A DNA stretch of 54,090 nt from JAAYAY01 sp964429355 (GTDB lineage: Bacteria > Planctomycetota > Planctomycetia > Pirellulales > Thermoguttaceae). Under the pieces are notes generated by a model. The model saw nothing but the letters and a program-made list of their open reading frames with translations. It had not been told where the DNA came from and made no database searches. Location of the stretch: NCBI GenBank assembly GCA_964429355.1, contig CAYSCH010000010.1:1-54090 (forward strand), given 5' to 3'. The position numbers and the translations under genes were made by a program. Positions 44,578-53,920 of this stretch are shown piece by piece. Within the stretch, counting starts at the first letter, position 1. The number at the start of each line of letters is the position of its first letter.

Positions 44578-47500
44578 TTACGCCACCTGCCGGGTGCGCC
44601 GGCCGCGGTCGTCGTCTTCTTCGGCTGCAATGCGGCTTGCCGTGCTGCCGGCCAGGATCTGGCCGAACAGTTGGGGGTCGGCGTGGATGGAGCGGACGTG
44701 AATGCCCTGCTGGGGAAACGCGATCTCGATGCCCGCCAGGCGGAACTCCCGGTCGATGGCAATGTGGAGATCGTGGACCACCTGCTGCCGGTTGTCCATG
44801 TCGGGAAGGAAACAGCGGAGAACGTAGTTCAGTGAACTTGCCCCAAACTCCTCAAAGGTCACGCGAGGTGCCGGCTCCTTCAGGATCAGCGGATGGTCCT
44901 GGGCGATCTTCTGCATCAGATCCGCGGCCAGGGTCGTGTCGGAACCGTAGGCGATTCCCACATTGACCACGACGCGATTGACCTTGTCGCTGAGGGTCCA
45001 GTTCAGGAGCCGGCCGGTGATGAACTCCTTGTTGGGAACGATGAACTCCTTGCGGTCCCAGTTGGTGATCGTGGTGGCCCGCATGCGGATCCGGGAGATC
45101 ACCCCGGTCGTGTCGGCAACCGTCACCACGTCGCCCACTCGGACCGGGCGCTCGAAAAGAATGATCAGACCGGAAACGAAGTTCGCAAAGATCTCCTGTA
45201 GTCCAAAGCCGAGTCCCACGCTGATGGCGGCCACGAGCCACTGGACCGTGCTCCAGCGGAGCCCGATCATGTTGCACGACACAAGGATTCCTACCAGGCC
45301 GATGATGTAACGCAAAACGGTGCCGATCGTGTAGCGGACTCCGGTATCAAGCGGCAGGCGCTGCAGAAGGACCATTTCCAGCAGGCCGGGTGCGTTCTTG
45401 GCGGCGATCAGCGCGGTGGAGAAGATCAGGGCCGCCAGGCTGACATCGGCGAGGCTGGTCCACTCGGCTTGGGCGTCGGCCCGCCAGAGGCCGATCTTAT
45501 CGAGCACACGCAGGGCCGGCAACACGTCGACCCACACGAACCACATTCCCAGCATGCCCGTGACCGCCAGCGAATACTCCACGAATCGCTGCGTTTGGAC
45601 GTTGATGGTGGCCAGGTCGAGTTTCGGTTCGTTGCAGGTGAGGATGGAAGGCAGAACGCCCGACTCGTTGCCGGCCGACGCCGCTTCGGCCAGCGCCGCG
45701 GCGCGGCGCTGGCGAGCGTGGTGGATGGCGAGTTTGCGCCGCCTGACCAGCACCCAGCGGAGGAGAAAACTCCGCGAGAGCATCAGCCCGAGGAGCACAT
45801 AGCCGCCGGCCAGCATCCGGCCGGCAAGCTGCTGGGCCGTGTAGTAGTAGCCGGTTGCCGCCAGCGCTGCGAGGACCACCGGCAGAAGAACGACCACAGG
45901 ATANNNNNNNNNNGGTCCCCGCTGGGAAGTCAGCAAGGACTGATAGAGGGGCCCTTTGGGCCGTAACGATCGCTGAAGAAGGACGGCGAAAGCCGCCATG
46001 GCGCCGATAAAACACACCCGTCCCAAGGAGTCGGCCCAACGGTCGTTGGGCTGCGAGTCCATGGCCACGACCACAAACATCAAGGGGAGGACCAAAGCCT
46101 TGGCAATGCGGACCGAATGGCGAACAGGGCGGAGAGCGGGCGCCGGCCAATCGAAGTGGGAATCGGCCAGGCCGTTGTGGCAGCATTGTCTTTCGAGCAG
46201 GTCGAGGACCAGGTAGGCGCCGGCCGTGAAAGTGAGAGCGGCCGCGATGGCCGTGCAGAAAGTCGACGTTTCCGGTTGGGCATTGAGTCTCCAGGCGAGA
46301 TACCACAAGGCACCCGGGACCAGGCCGCTGAGCGCGCCGGTCAGTCCGATGGCTTCGAGGGTCGGCAGGAGGCTGCAGCAGTTGGCCAATTCGGCCCGCT
46401 GGCCCAGGTCGTTCAACCTCGTCCTGAAGCGCCGTTGTCCCCAGAGCAGGAGGAGGAAGGTGACCGCGACCAGGACGACTCGAAACAGGTTATTCCTGGC
46501 GTCCTGGGCGAGGCAGCCAGCCAGCTCGAGCCACGATGCCCGTTGCACCAGCCAGGCCGCCGCCAAGCCGACATCTCGGTGCAGCGAGGCCGGATCGAGT
46601 GCGGAGGAACTGCGGATCCAGAGGACGCGTTCGTCGATGTACTTGATGTACTCCTCGGTCTTCTGGGTGAGTTGCCTCTCGGCGTTGTCCAGATCGATGA
46701 GCTTGTCGAAGTAGCTGTTCAGGTCGACGATCAGGGCATCGAGGTATTCTTTCTCGGTTTCCAGGGCGCGGCGAGCGGCCCACTCCAATTCGTACTCGTT
46801 GTCGGAGTGTTCACCCTGCTCGGCCGCCTGCAGCTCCTTCTGGATCTGAGCTTCCAGATCCGCCAGGTCGGTTCTGCGGTCGTCGAACTGGAGGAGTTCG
46901 AGCTGGCACTCCTGCATGATGGGCTGTCGCAGGCGGATATTGACGGACTGGCTGCGGACGTCCGGCATGGCTTGCCGTTGCTTGCGGAGCAGCAGGCCGA
47001 TGGCGTTGGTCTGGCCGACGGCATCGACTTTGTCTTGAGTCCGCTTGAACTGGTCTTCGAGGGCCGCGAGTTGCTGGTTGGCCTTCTCGAGCTGACCGGT
47101 CGTTTGCACGATCAATTGGGCCAGGGATTTTCTGCGTTCGGCAAGCTGGGCGTTCTGCCGCATGAGGTCGGCAATCGCCGGGTGAGCCCCTTGAGCCTCC
47201 TGTCTGGCGCGGCGGAGCTGGTCTTCGGCGTCCCGCTGTCGCCGGCGATTGATGGCTTCCTGCCACCTGGCGAGTTCCTCTTCCGCCAGGGCAACCTGCC
47301 CGGCGGCCAGATCGCGGCGAAGGGGGAGCAACTCGGCTCGGAGGTCGTAGGCTTTGAGTTCGGCCTGAAGGGAGAGGATCTCCTGTTCCAGGGCTTGTCG
47401 CCGAGCGGCGAGAACGAAGCGTTTGGCCTCGGCCAGCCCGGAGGCATCTTCGGCGGTGACCAGGGTTTGAATCTGGGCCTCGACCTCGTTGAACCGCTCA

Positions 47501-48063
47501 CGGGCGGAGGTCATCTGTTTGGGAATCTCCATGCGGCGAGTTGCACGGCGTTTGGGCTCCGCCTCGAGTTCCGCAAGGAGGGTCTTGGCGGCTGCAAGCT
47601 CGGCGCTCTTCTGGGAGAGTGTCTGCTCCAATTGAACGAGACTCACCTCGGGAACGGAAACCAGCGATTGACGGGGGAGCGAGGCGAGTTCCGATTTTGT
47701 CTTGGCCAGCTCGTCGGGGGCCGAGGCCGCCATCTGGTCGGAACGAGCGGCTGAGGCAGCCCATCCCTTGGCCGCTTCCAGGTCCTGGATCGACTGTTGA
47801 TAGAGTTCTCGCAGCTTGCCTTTCGTGGCGTCGTCGAGTGTCGGGGACGCTTCGATTTCCTTGAGCCGATTTTGAACGGTCTCAAGGGCGAGTTCCTCGG
47901 CGGGTGGCTTCCCGGCGACTGTTTCTCCGGCCGCGAGGCTAAGGCCCAGGAGCACTGCCGCAAGCCAGGTACAGGCAATCCGCGGGAGGATTCGGCGGCC
48001 AGTCCGTGCCGCGGATAACCGTTCAAGAATCTCGGATATCTTCATGAATAATCGGCGGTCCAT
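44578..48063 (-). CDS. MscK/KefA-like mechanosensitive channel, interrupted by an assembly gap
   Basis: About 1161 residues, with ten Ns read as part of the frame near residue 717. A signal-like N-terminus is followed by a long periplasmic coiled-coil region (about 40-480, rich in Ala, Glu, Gln and Arg). Many membrane spans come next, then the MscS core: WLVAAISVGLGFGLQEIFAN (pore helix), ILFERPVRVGDVVTV, RMRATTITNWDRKEFIVPN and SLNYVLRCFLPDMDN. Such channels open under membrane tension and release solutes during osmotic downshock. Neither the ATG at 48063 nor the one at 48045 has a clear ribosome binding site. The frame agrees on both sides of the gap. Confidence 0.9.
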   Translation of the reverse strand: MDRRLFMKISEILERLSAARTGRRILPRIACTWLAAVLLGLSLAAGETVAGKPPAEELALETVQNRLKEIEASPTLDDATKGKLRELYQQSIQDLEAAKGWAASAARSDQMAASAPDELAKTKSELASLPRQSLVSVPEVSLVQLEQTLSQKSAELAAAKTLLAELEAEPKRRATRRMEIPKQMTSARERFNEVEAQIQTLVTAEDASGLAEAKRFVLAARRQALEQEILSLQAELKAYDLRAELLPLRRDLAAGQVALAEEELARWQEAINRRRQRDAEDQLRRARQEAQGAHPAIADLMRQNAQLAERRKSLAQLIVQTTGQLEKANQQLAALEDQFKRTQDKVDAVGQTNAIGLLLRKQRQAMPDVRSQSVNIRLRQPIMQECQLELLQFDDRRTDLADLEAQIQKELQAAEQGEHSDNEYELEWAARRALETEKEYLDALIVDLNSYFDKLIDLDNAERQLTQKTEEYIKYIDERVLWIRSSSALDPASLHRDVGLAAAWLVQRASWLELAGCLAQDARNNLFRVVLVAVTFLLLLWGQRRFRTRLNDLGQRAELANCCSLLPTLEAIGLTGALSGLVPGALWYLAWRLNAQPETSTFCTAIAAALTFTAGAYLVLDLLERQCCHNGLADSHFDWPAPALRPVRHSVRIAKALVLPLMFVVVAMDSQPNDRWADSLGRVCFIGAMAAFAVLLQRSLRPKGPLYQSLLTSQRGXXXXYPVVVLLPVVLAALAATGYYYTAQQLAGRMLAGGYVLLGLMLSRSFLLRWVLVRRRKLAIHHARQRRAAALAEAASAGNESGVLPSILTCNEPKLDLATINVQTQRFVEYSLAVTGMLGMWFVWVDVLPALRVLDKIGLWRADAQAEWTSLADVSLAALIFSTALIAAKNAPGLLEMVLLQRLPLDTGVRYTIGTVLRYIIGLVGILVSCNMIGLRWSTVQWLVAAISVGLGFGLQEIFANFVSGLIILFERPVRVGDVVTVADTTGVISRIRMRATTITNWDRKEFIVPNKEFITGRLLNWTLSDKVNRVVVNVGIAYGSDTTLAADLMQKIAQDHPLILKEPAPRVTFEEFGASSLNYVLRCFLPDMDNRQQVVHDLHIAIDREFRLAGIEIAFPQQGIHVRSIHADPQLFGQILAGSTASRIAAEEDDDRGRRTRQVA
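45904..45913. other. Assembly gap (10 N)
   Basis: Ten Ns inside the MscK-like gene. True length unknown. The predicted protein is sensible on both sides, so only membrane-domain sequence is missing. Confidence 0.95.
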
Positions 48064-48440
48064 CGCCGCGGAACGGATCGCCCAGGATCTCGTTCTCGTC
48101 CGCGTATGATTCTGGTATTACTCGAGTTAGGTCCAAGAGCCCAACCGAATTGGTCAGGCGATTAGGCACTGCAACTTCGGTGGGATTGACTGGGCATTTG
48201 CCGTCAACAGACCTTCCCGTTGATCTGCTGCCAGGAGTGTTGCGGTATCTGTCCGGCTGCCTTATATCGGGCCCGTTGGTGTTCGACAAGGTCAACGAGC
48301 TGCTAACCAGCGAAAATCCTGCTGGCAGGTGCCCTGAGGGAGAGGGGGAGAGTCTGCGGGTTGCTTGGAGATCGGCTGTGCCGTAGGATCGACAGGGCTG
48401 GCCGGTTGCCCAATACCACTCGTCATGAACAGCCAACGCC
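48064..48440. other. Divergent intergenic region
   Basis: About 380 bp separate the leftward channel gene and the rightward BNR_4 gene. I see no convincing gene, hairpin or promoter. The open frames on both strands are short or mutually overlapping. Confidence 0.4.
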
Positions 48441-49871
48441 ATGAACGGATCAACGGCAAATTTTCGGCTTGAATGTCTGGTTTTGACTCTCCTCCTTGCC
48501 TGTGCCGGACAGCCCGCGATTCGGGCGGGGGAACCGGCCGTCGAACTACGAGCCGGCAAACCGATCGTGGTCGATGCCCAGGCCTGGAAATGGAACTGGG
48601 CGTCTTGGGATCAGGAGAAGCTGGTAACGTTCGGCCAGTTCCAGTACACCGTGTTCTGGGACGCCGACCGGGTGATGGTACTCGCCCGCCGCGATCTCAG
48701 GGACGACTCGGTCCAGACGGTCCGCCTGGCGAAGTTCACCCTCACCAGCGACGATCGGCACCGCAATACGTGCCTGGGGGTGAGTGCGGCCGACGGGCGG
48801 CTGCATCTCTCCTGGGACCACCACAACAACCAGCTCCACTACACGAAGACCCAGGCCGGTTTCCTGACGGAACCGCCCAACCAGATCTCGATCGATCAGA
48901 TCGAGCCGGCCCAGTCGATGCTGGGCGATCCGAAGCTGGAACAACGTGTCACGTATCCGCGGTTCTTCACGGATCCAGCCGGGACACTCTTCTGTTTCTA
49001 CCGCATCGGCGGCAGCGGCAACGGCGACAACTACCTCCAGCGTTACAACCCGGCGGACGGCACCTGGACTCGCGTGGGCATGATCTTCAGCCACCGGGGA
49101 ACCTACACCCCGTGGAATAACAACACGTCGCGGTGCGTCTACATGCACGACCTCTTGTTCGATTCCCGGGGCCGATTGCACGCCTCCTGGACCTATCGTG
49201 AAGCCGGGGCCACCTGGGCCAGCAATCATGATCTGCACTACGCCTACAGCGACGATGGCGGCACGACCTGGATGAACAACGCCGGCCTCAAGATCGCCGA
49301 CCTGGCAGCCGGCGATCCGATCGAGCTGGCCGATCCAGGGATCGTGGTTCGCCAGATTCCGGTCTACTCTTGGCTGATGAACGCGGGGTGCATGGGGTTT
49401 GATTCGAAGGGCCGGCCGCACGTCCTCACCTATCAATCGCGGACGATTCATCGGCCGGAAAACGTGGCCCACGATCCGCCCCCGGTGGTGGTGAGCCAAC
49501 TGTGCTTCGTCCACTTCTGGCGTCAGGACGACGGCACCTGGGCGGGTGGCGAGCCGATCGATCCCGGCCCCGACGGCCGCAGCCGGGTCGACCTGGTCTT
49601 CGACAAGAACGACAACCTGATCTTCTTCTACCCGACCTACGATCCGGTCGCCGCCGGCTTCCGCTACTTCACTGCCGGAGCAGCGGACGAGTGGCAGACC
49701 TGGTCCGGCCCCCACAAACTCACCGGCCCGGAATTGGGCGGCCGCGACGCCTCGAAACACGACCGGGTGCGGTGGTCCAAGGAAGGAATCCTGTCCTTCA
49801 CGGCCATGCCCGAGCCGGACGGGTTTGCCATCCTGGAGGCGAACGTCGAGTCAAGAGCAGACCGACCTTGA
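48441..49871 (+). CDS. Exported BNR_4-repeat protein
   Basis: A 476-residue protein with a signal peptide (hydrophobic ECLVLTLLLACAG, probably cleaved near IRAGE). Propeller blades carry the BNR_4 signatures VSAADGRLHLSWDHHNNQLH, VTYPRFFTDPAGTLFCFYR, YMHDLLFDSRGRLHASWTYR, LHYAYSDDGGTTW and MGFDSKGRPHVLTYQ. The family overlaps polysaccharide lyase families PL24/PL25 (ulvan) and uncharacterised sialidase-fold proteins. The His residues of DHHNNQLHY and the Arg/Tyr of the FCFYRIGG loop would be the ones to test for catalysis. It is distantly similar in design to the C-terminal half of the protein at 21841-24243. Confidence 0.88.
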   Translation: MNGSTANFRLECLVLTLLLACAGQPAIRAGEPAVELRAGKPIVVDAQAWKWNWASWDQEKLVTFGQFQYTVFWDADRVMVLARRDLRDDSVQTVRLAKFTLTSDDRHRNTCLGVSAADGRLHLSWDHHNNQLHYTKTQAGFLTEPPNQISIDQIEPAQSMLGDPKLEQRVTYPRFFTDPAGTLFCFYRIGGSGNGDNYLQRYNPADGTWTRVGMIFSHRGTYTPWNNNTSRCVYMHDLLFDSRGRLHASWTYREAGATWASNHDLHYAYSDDGGTTWMNNAGLKIADLAAGDPIELADPGIVVRQIPVYSWLMNAGCMGFDSKGRPHVLTYQSRTIHRPENVAHDPPPVVVSQLCFVHFWRQDDGTWAGGEPIDPGPDGRSRVDLVFDKNDNLIFFYPTYDPVAAGFRYFTAGAADEWQTWSGPHKLTGPELGGRDASKHDRVRWSKEGILSFTAMPEPDGFAILEANVESRADRP

Positions 49872-49880
49872 CGACGGATT

Positions 49881-50138
49881 TTGGACTGTGGTGACTCGTC
49901 ACCGCTTTCTTTCAACACTCGTCTGTTGCCCCACAGGACTCCCCCCGTAAGAGCATTCCGCCAGACCCGGTGGGTACATGCACAACCACAAAGGACTTGT
50001 CCCACGTTTGGCAAGCCGGCTAGGGAAGCTGAATCAATTCCAGCTAGACGAGGTGGAACGCCTTGTTGCCCGCTTTGAGACTTGTTCCGATGGGACGCGA
50101 GCGTTGAACGAAAGCGGTGACAAGTCACCGCACTCCAA
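49881..50138. mobile_element. 258-bp MITE-like element with 44-bp terminal inverted repeats
   Basis: The left end (49881-49924) and the reverse complement of the right end (50095-50138) align over 44 bases with about eight mismatches and no gaps, sharing the core GGTGACT-GTCACCGCTTTC. The inner 170 bp hold no convincing gene; a short frame (LNQFQLDEVERLVARFE) crosses the right end and looks like chance or debris. No transposase is present. Target-site duplications are not clear. Confidence 0.75.
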
Positions 50139-50182
50139 AAGATGGGTAGCGACGGTGTTTTGGAAACGAAGCCTTGGGTACA

Positions 50183-51868
50183 ATGACGCCCATGGCTAGC
50201 GATGACATTCAACCCACGATCGTCCATCAGTCCAGTCCATCGGCTGCCAGTGGCGGCGGCAGTTCGATTGATGTGTCGAGGGCCAACGTGGGGGTCGTTG
50301 CAGGGGGGCGGCCCCGGTTCAACGACGAAACCGCCGGCCTGCTGCGCCGGCGATTGACGGCCGCGGCCATCGCCCTGACCGCCGTTCTCGGACTGGCCTT
50401 TGCCGGAAATCTCCTGCAAGGCGTCCTGGCCCTATGGTGGCTGCGTGTCCTGGTCCTCGCCACCTTGCTGGCGTGCTCCCTGATGCTGCGCAGCGGCCGG
50501 GAGTTTTCCTTGCAGCGACTCCGGGTCTTGGAACTGGTCATTCATGGGGCGGTTGTCGTTCAGATGACGGCCATGATGGCCACGCGACTGGCCGAGTTCA
50601 CGGCCCGGCACGACGCTGCCTCGGCCATTGCCGTGGAAAGCATGTTCCTGGCCGCCTGGTGCGTGCTGATCACCGTCTACGGAATTTTCATTCCGAACAA
50701 TTGGCGGCGGGGGGGAATCGTCATGGGATTGATTGCGATGGTGCCTTACGTGACGATCGCGATCCAGCGCTGGTGGCTTCCGGAATTGGCGACTCTACTC
50801 GACGCCGACCGGGCCGTCGCTCCCATTCCGTTGCCACTCGTTGCGGCCGTGGTGGCCACCTACGGTACGCACATGATCAACACCGTCCGCCGCGAAGCCT
50901 TCAAGGCCCGGCAGCTAGGCCAGTACCGGCTGATGGAGCGGCTGGGCGGCGGCGGAATGGGCGTGGTCTACAAGGCCGAACACGTTTTGCTCAAGCGGCC
51001 CTGCGCGATCAAGTTGATCAAGGCGGAAAACGAAGCCGATGCTTCGGCCATCGCCCACTTCGAGAAAGAGGTGAAGATCACCGCGCGGCTCACTCATTGG
51101 AACACGGTCGAGATTTACGACTACGGGCACACTGACGACGGGACCTTTTACTACGTGATGGAATTGCTGCCCGGCAAGAGCCTGGAGGAACTGATCCGCG
51201 ATCACGGCCCGCTGCCGGCGACACGAGTGGTCCACCTTATTCGCCAGGTTTGCGGCGCCCTTCAGGAAGCTCACGCTGTCGGCCTGATCCATCGCGACAT
51301 TAAGCCCGCCAACATATTTGCCGCCCAACGCGGCGGCATCTACGACGTGGCCAAGCTGCTCGACTTCGGACTGGTCAAGGATGCCGTCGAAACGCCCGAT
51401 CGCGGCAAGAAACTCGCACGGCACGGCTCGTTCAGCGGCACTCCCCTTTACATGTCGCCGGAGCAAGCAACGACCTACGACGCGGTGGACGGGCGAGCCG
51501 ACCTCTACTCGCTGGGAGCAGTCGCGTACCATTTGCTCACCGGCAGCCCGCCTTTCTCGGGCAGCAATATCGTTGAATTGCTTACTGCCCACGCGAGCAG
51601 CAAAGTGAGGCCCCCTTCGGCTCTGAACCCCGACGTGCCCGAGGATCTCGACCGGGTGGTTCTGCGATGCTTGTCCAAGGACCCTGAGGATCGGTATGCC
51701 GATGCGGCGGCCTTGGAACAGGCCCTGGCCGGATGCGTCTGTGCCGGCCAATGGACGGCTGAGATGGCTGCCCGGTGGTGGAAGTCGCTGGAGCCGGCGG
51801 CGGTGCGGGAGTCGGCGGCGCCGACTGAACGGGCCGATGTGACGATAGCCTATGAGGCGGGGAAATGA
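50183..51868 (+). CDS. Membrane Ser/Thr protein kinase, kinase domain C-terminal
   Basis: About 561 residues. Several membrane spans (about residues 55-230) come first, which is the reverse of the usual PASTA/PknB layout. The kinase domain follows: GQYRLMERLGGGGMGVVYKA (glycine loop), CAIKLIK (catalytic lysine), GLIHRDIKPANI (catalytic loop), LLDFGLVKD (DFG), SGTPLYMSPEQA and the final Arg-containing helix. All catalytic residues are present. The start is either ATG 50183 or 50192, neither with a strong ribosome binding site. Its stop overlaps the ATG of a short truncated frame (51865), which suggests it was once followed by a co-translated partner. Confidence 0.92.
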   Translation: MTPMASDDIQPTIVHQSSPSAASGGGSSIDVSRANVGVVAGGRPRFNDETAGLLRRRLTAAAIALTAVLGLAFAGNLLQGVLALWWLRVLVLATLLACSLMLRSGREFSLQRLRVLELVIHGAVVVQMTAMMATRLAEFTARHDAASAIAVESMFLAAWCVLITVYGIFIPNNWRRGGIVMGLIAMVPYVTIAIQRWWLPELATLLDADRAVAPIPLPLVAAVVATYGTHMINTVRREAFKARQLGQYRLMERLGGGGMGVVYKAEHVLLKRPCAIKLIKAENEADASAIAHFEKEVKITARLTHWNTVEIYDYGHTDDGTFYYVMELLPGKSLEELIRDHGPLPATRVVHLIRQVCGALQEAHAVGLIHRDIKPANIFAAQRGGIYDVAKLLDFGLVKDAVETPDRGKKLARHGSFSGTPLYMSPEQATTYDAVDGRADLYSLGAVAYHLLTGSPPFSGSNIVELLTAHASSKVRPPSALNPDVPEDLDRVVLRCLSKDPEDRYADAAALEQALAGCVCAGQWTAEMAARWWKSLEPAAVRESAAPTERADVTIAYEAGK

Positions 51869-51972
51869 GTGAGGAGAGTACTGCAGACTCGTCGGAAGCC
51901 CGGCCCGGGCCGCCAACCGAAACACGCCGCTTGCAGTTCAGCATTCGGACGATTCTGCTCGTTCCAAGGTAG
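51865..51972 (+). pseudogene. Truncated N-terminus of a planctomycete membrane protein
   Basis: The ATG at 51865 overlaps the kinase stop by four bases and encodes 35 residues: a polar start, then ETRRLQFSIRTILLV. The last part is the usual beginning of small planctomycete membrane proteins with an FSIRTLL-type entry into the first membrane span. The frame stops after PR at 51970, before any span is completed. The reverse transcriptase gene starts eight bases later. This looks like a partner gene cut off when the reverse transcriptase cassette arrived. Confidence 0.5.
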
Positions 51973-51980
51973 GGGGAACC

Positions 51981-52961
51981 ATGATGGGGTTTTTCAGTTG
52001 GCTTCTCTGGGGCAGTGGTAAGAGCGTCAAGGAGCTTGCCGCGCGGCTCGACGTCGATCCTCGCCGGCTCAAACAGCTCAAACCCGAGTACCGCCAGTTC
52101 GCGATCCCGAAGCGATCGGGCGGTGAGCGCCAGATCTCGGCGCCGTCGGACGACCTGAAACGCATCCAGCAGCGGATCCTCCGCCGCCTGCTCAAGAGAC
52201 TCCGGGCCCATGACGCGGCCCACGGTTTCGAGCGAGATCGATCGATCGTGACCAATGCTCGGGTGCACCGCGGGCAGGAGGTGGTGGTGCGCATGGATCT
52301 GGTCGACTTCTTCGCGTCGACTCAGGCGCGGCGCGTTCATCGCTTTTTTCGCCGCATCGGCTGGAATCGGCCCGCCGCCAGGCTGCTCACCCGGCTCTGC
52401 ACTCATGAAGGCGGACTGCCACAGGGCGCTCCGACAAGCCCGCGGCTGAGCAACCTGGTCAACTATCGACTCGACGCTCGCATCGCTGGAATGGTCGCCG
52501 CCCTGGGTGGGTCCTATACCCGTTACGCCGACGACCTGACGATCTCTTTCCCCGCAGAAGAGCCGGAGGAGGACTGGGTGATTCGATCAGGTCCGCCCAT
52601 GCCCTTCTTGCTCGAAGGGCATCCTGACAAGATCCGTTACCTGCGTTCGTTCATTCGACGCGTCATGGCCGAAACGGGTTACCGCATCCATCGACGGAAG
52701 AAGATGAGCATCCGCCGCAGGCACCACCGTCAGTTGGTTACGGGGCTGGTCGTGAACGAGAAGGTCAACCTTCCGCGGGAAACCCGCCGCAGGCTCCGGG
52801 CCGCGGTTCACCTGACGGAACAGAGCAAACGGTCGATTCTGGACGCGAACTACCAGCCTTTCAGCTACGGACGCCGCAGCCAGCCTACGCTCACCCCGAC
52901 GCAGCTCGAAGGCTGGCAGGCCTTGCAGGCCATGATTGTCAGACAGAGGGAAAGTGGGTGA
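51981..52961 (+). CDS. Retron-type reverse transcriptase
   Basis: A 326-residue RNA-directed DNA polymerase of retron length. It has RSGGERQISAP near 46, the retron-type NAxxH motif (NARVH, 92-96), RMDLVDFFAST, LPQGAPTSPRLSNLV (146-160), the catalytic YADDLTISF (182-190) and the retron VTG motif (VTGLVVN, 253-259). There is no maturase or endonuclease domain. A purine-rich GGGGG lies a few bases before the ATG at 51981. Only 112 bp upstream and 73 bp downstream are free, and I find no clear msr/msd inverted repeats there. No effector gene follows in the same direction. It may be a retron without a visible RNA or a related domesticated enzyme. Confidence 0.88.
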   Translation: MMGFFSWLLWGSGKSVKELAARLDVDPRRLKQLKPEYRQFAIPKRSGGERQISAPSDDLKRIQQRILRRLLKRLRAHDAAHGFERDRSIVTNARVHRGQEVVVRMDLVDFFASTQARRVHRFFRRIGWNRPAARLLTRLCTHEGGLPQGAPTSPRLSNLVNYRLDARIAGMVAALGGSYTRYADDLTISFPAEEPEEDWVIRSGPPMPFLLEGHPDKIRYLRSFIRRVMAETGYRIHRRKKMSIRRRHHRQLVTGLVVNEKVNLPRETRRRLRAAVHLTEQSKRSILDANYQPFSYGRRSQPTLTPTQLEGWQALQAMIVRQRESG

Positions 52962-53034
52962 CCGTCGACCCTGCGGGATACGAGTGGATTCTGTCCAGGC
53001 CGGTTACCGACCGATCCTGGTGCAGTACCGAAGG

Positions 53035-53703
53035 TCACCGATAACCAACGGTACCAGCGCGGGCAAGGATCTCGGAGAGGATCCGCTGTTCCAGGTTCGG
53101 GTCGCGGCCCTTGTCGATCCAATCGTCGTTGGGATCGCGCTGGGCCAGCGAGTCGACTACGCGCGTGAGCGACGAATCGTAGCGGAACGTCGCTTCACCC
53201 GCCGAGGCATGGTCGGGATTGCGGACGTTTTCGAGTTCCTTGTATACGAGGACCTCGACCATGTAACCGTTCTGCTCGGGAACAACGCGCACCTCCGCCT
53301 GACGGCGAATCGATTGCAGCGTGCACTCGATCTTGTCGCGACGACTGACCGAATCCCTTCGCCAGGGCTCCAGGATCGTTGAGCCGACTTCCGGGTAGGT
53401 CGTCAGCCGACCTTCGGTCGCCACCTGGTCGACGAGTTTCACGGGCTGCTCTTCTGCGATCTTGAAGTAGTCGTCGACCACGTCGGCAATCGTCTCCCAG
53501 AGGAACTCATGATCGCTTGCCGGCACAAGGGCCGGATTCTGGTAGTAGGGTGCGGTGGGGGGAGGTATGGCTGCTACTTGACTGGGTACGTATCCCCCTG
53601 GCGCAACCGCCGGGTCCTTCCAGACAATCTCGTTGCTGCAGCCGGCGAGGCTCGCAAGGCCGATCAGGGCAACAGTGGCAGCGGTTCGACGTGTACGCAG
53701 CAC
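53035..53703 (-). CDS. Lipoprotein of unknown function
   Basis: A 222-residue protein with a clear lipobox (ALIGLASLAGC, Cys at 22). A Pro-rich linker and a globular domain follow: HEFLWETIADVVDDYFKIAE, TTYPEVGSTILEPWRRDS, ECTLQSIRRQAEVRVVPEQN and YMVEVLVYKELENV. The pattern of a strand-rich domain repeating short VRV/VEV strands resembles a conserved planctomycete lipoprotein group that I cannot name. It should be anchored in a membrane facing the periplasm. It stands alone, convergent with the reverse transcriptase gene. Confidence 0.82.
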   Translation of the reverse strand: MLRTRRTAATVALIGLASLAGCSNEIVWKDPAVAPGGYVPSQVAAIPPPTAPYYQNPALVPASDHEFLWETIADVVDDYFKIAEEQPVKLVDQVATEGRLTTYPEVGSTILEPWRRDSVSRRDKIECTLQSIRRQAEVRVVPEQNGYMVEVLVYKELENVRNPDHASAGEATFRYDSSLTRVVDSLAQRDPNDDWIDKGRDPNLEQRILSEILARAGTVGYR

Positions 53704-53920
53704 GGCGGGACGCCTGGTTCAGGTGACCGATGGGGAAGGGCAGAAAATGGGCGGCGTAGTGTCGCGGAAAACGGCATTTCGCACAAGGCGAACCCGTTCT
53801 GGGCAACGATATCCGGGCGATTGCACGCAAGGCCTTATGTGATAGGGGCTTGCGTTGCCGGCAAGAAGATGGAAGCGGCTAGTTCCGCGACGGTTGTTTT
53901 CCCGCGTCATGCAGGTCCAC

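Noticed and set aside
46117..47754. Rightward 545-codon frame
   Set aside because: It is antisense to the coiled-coil region of the MscK-like gene; its apparent leucine richness mirrors that region's codons.
49978..50199. Rightward 73-codon frame inside the MITE-like element
   Set aside because: It runs through the terminal inverted repeat and lacks a family motif; it is more likely element debris than a gene.
51981..52961. Group II intron with maturase
   Set aside because: The protein has no maturase X/En domains, is retron-sized with NAxxH and VTG motifs, and no intron RNA ends were found around it.
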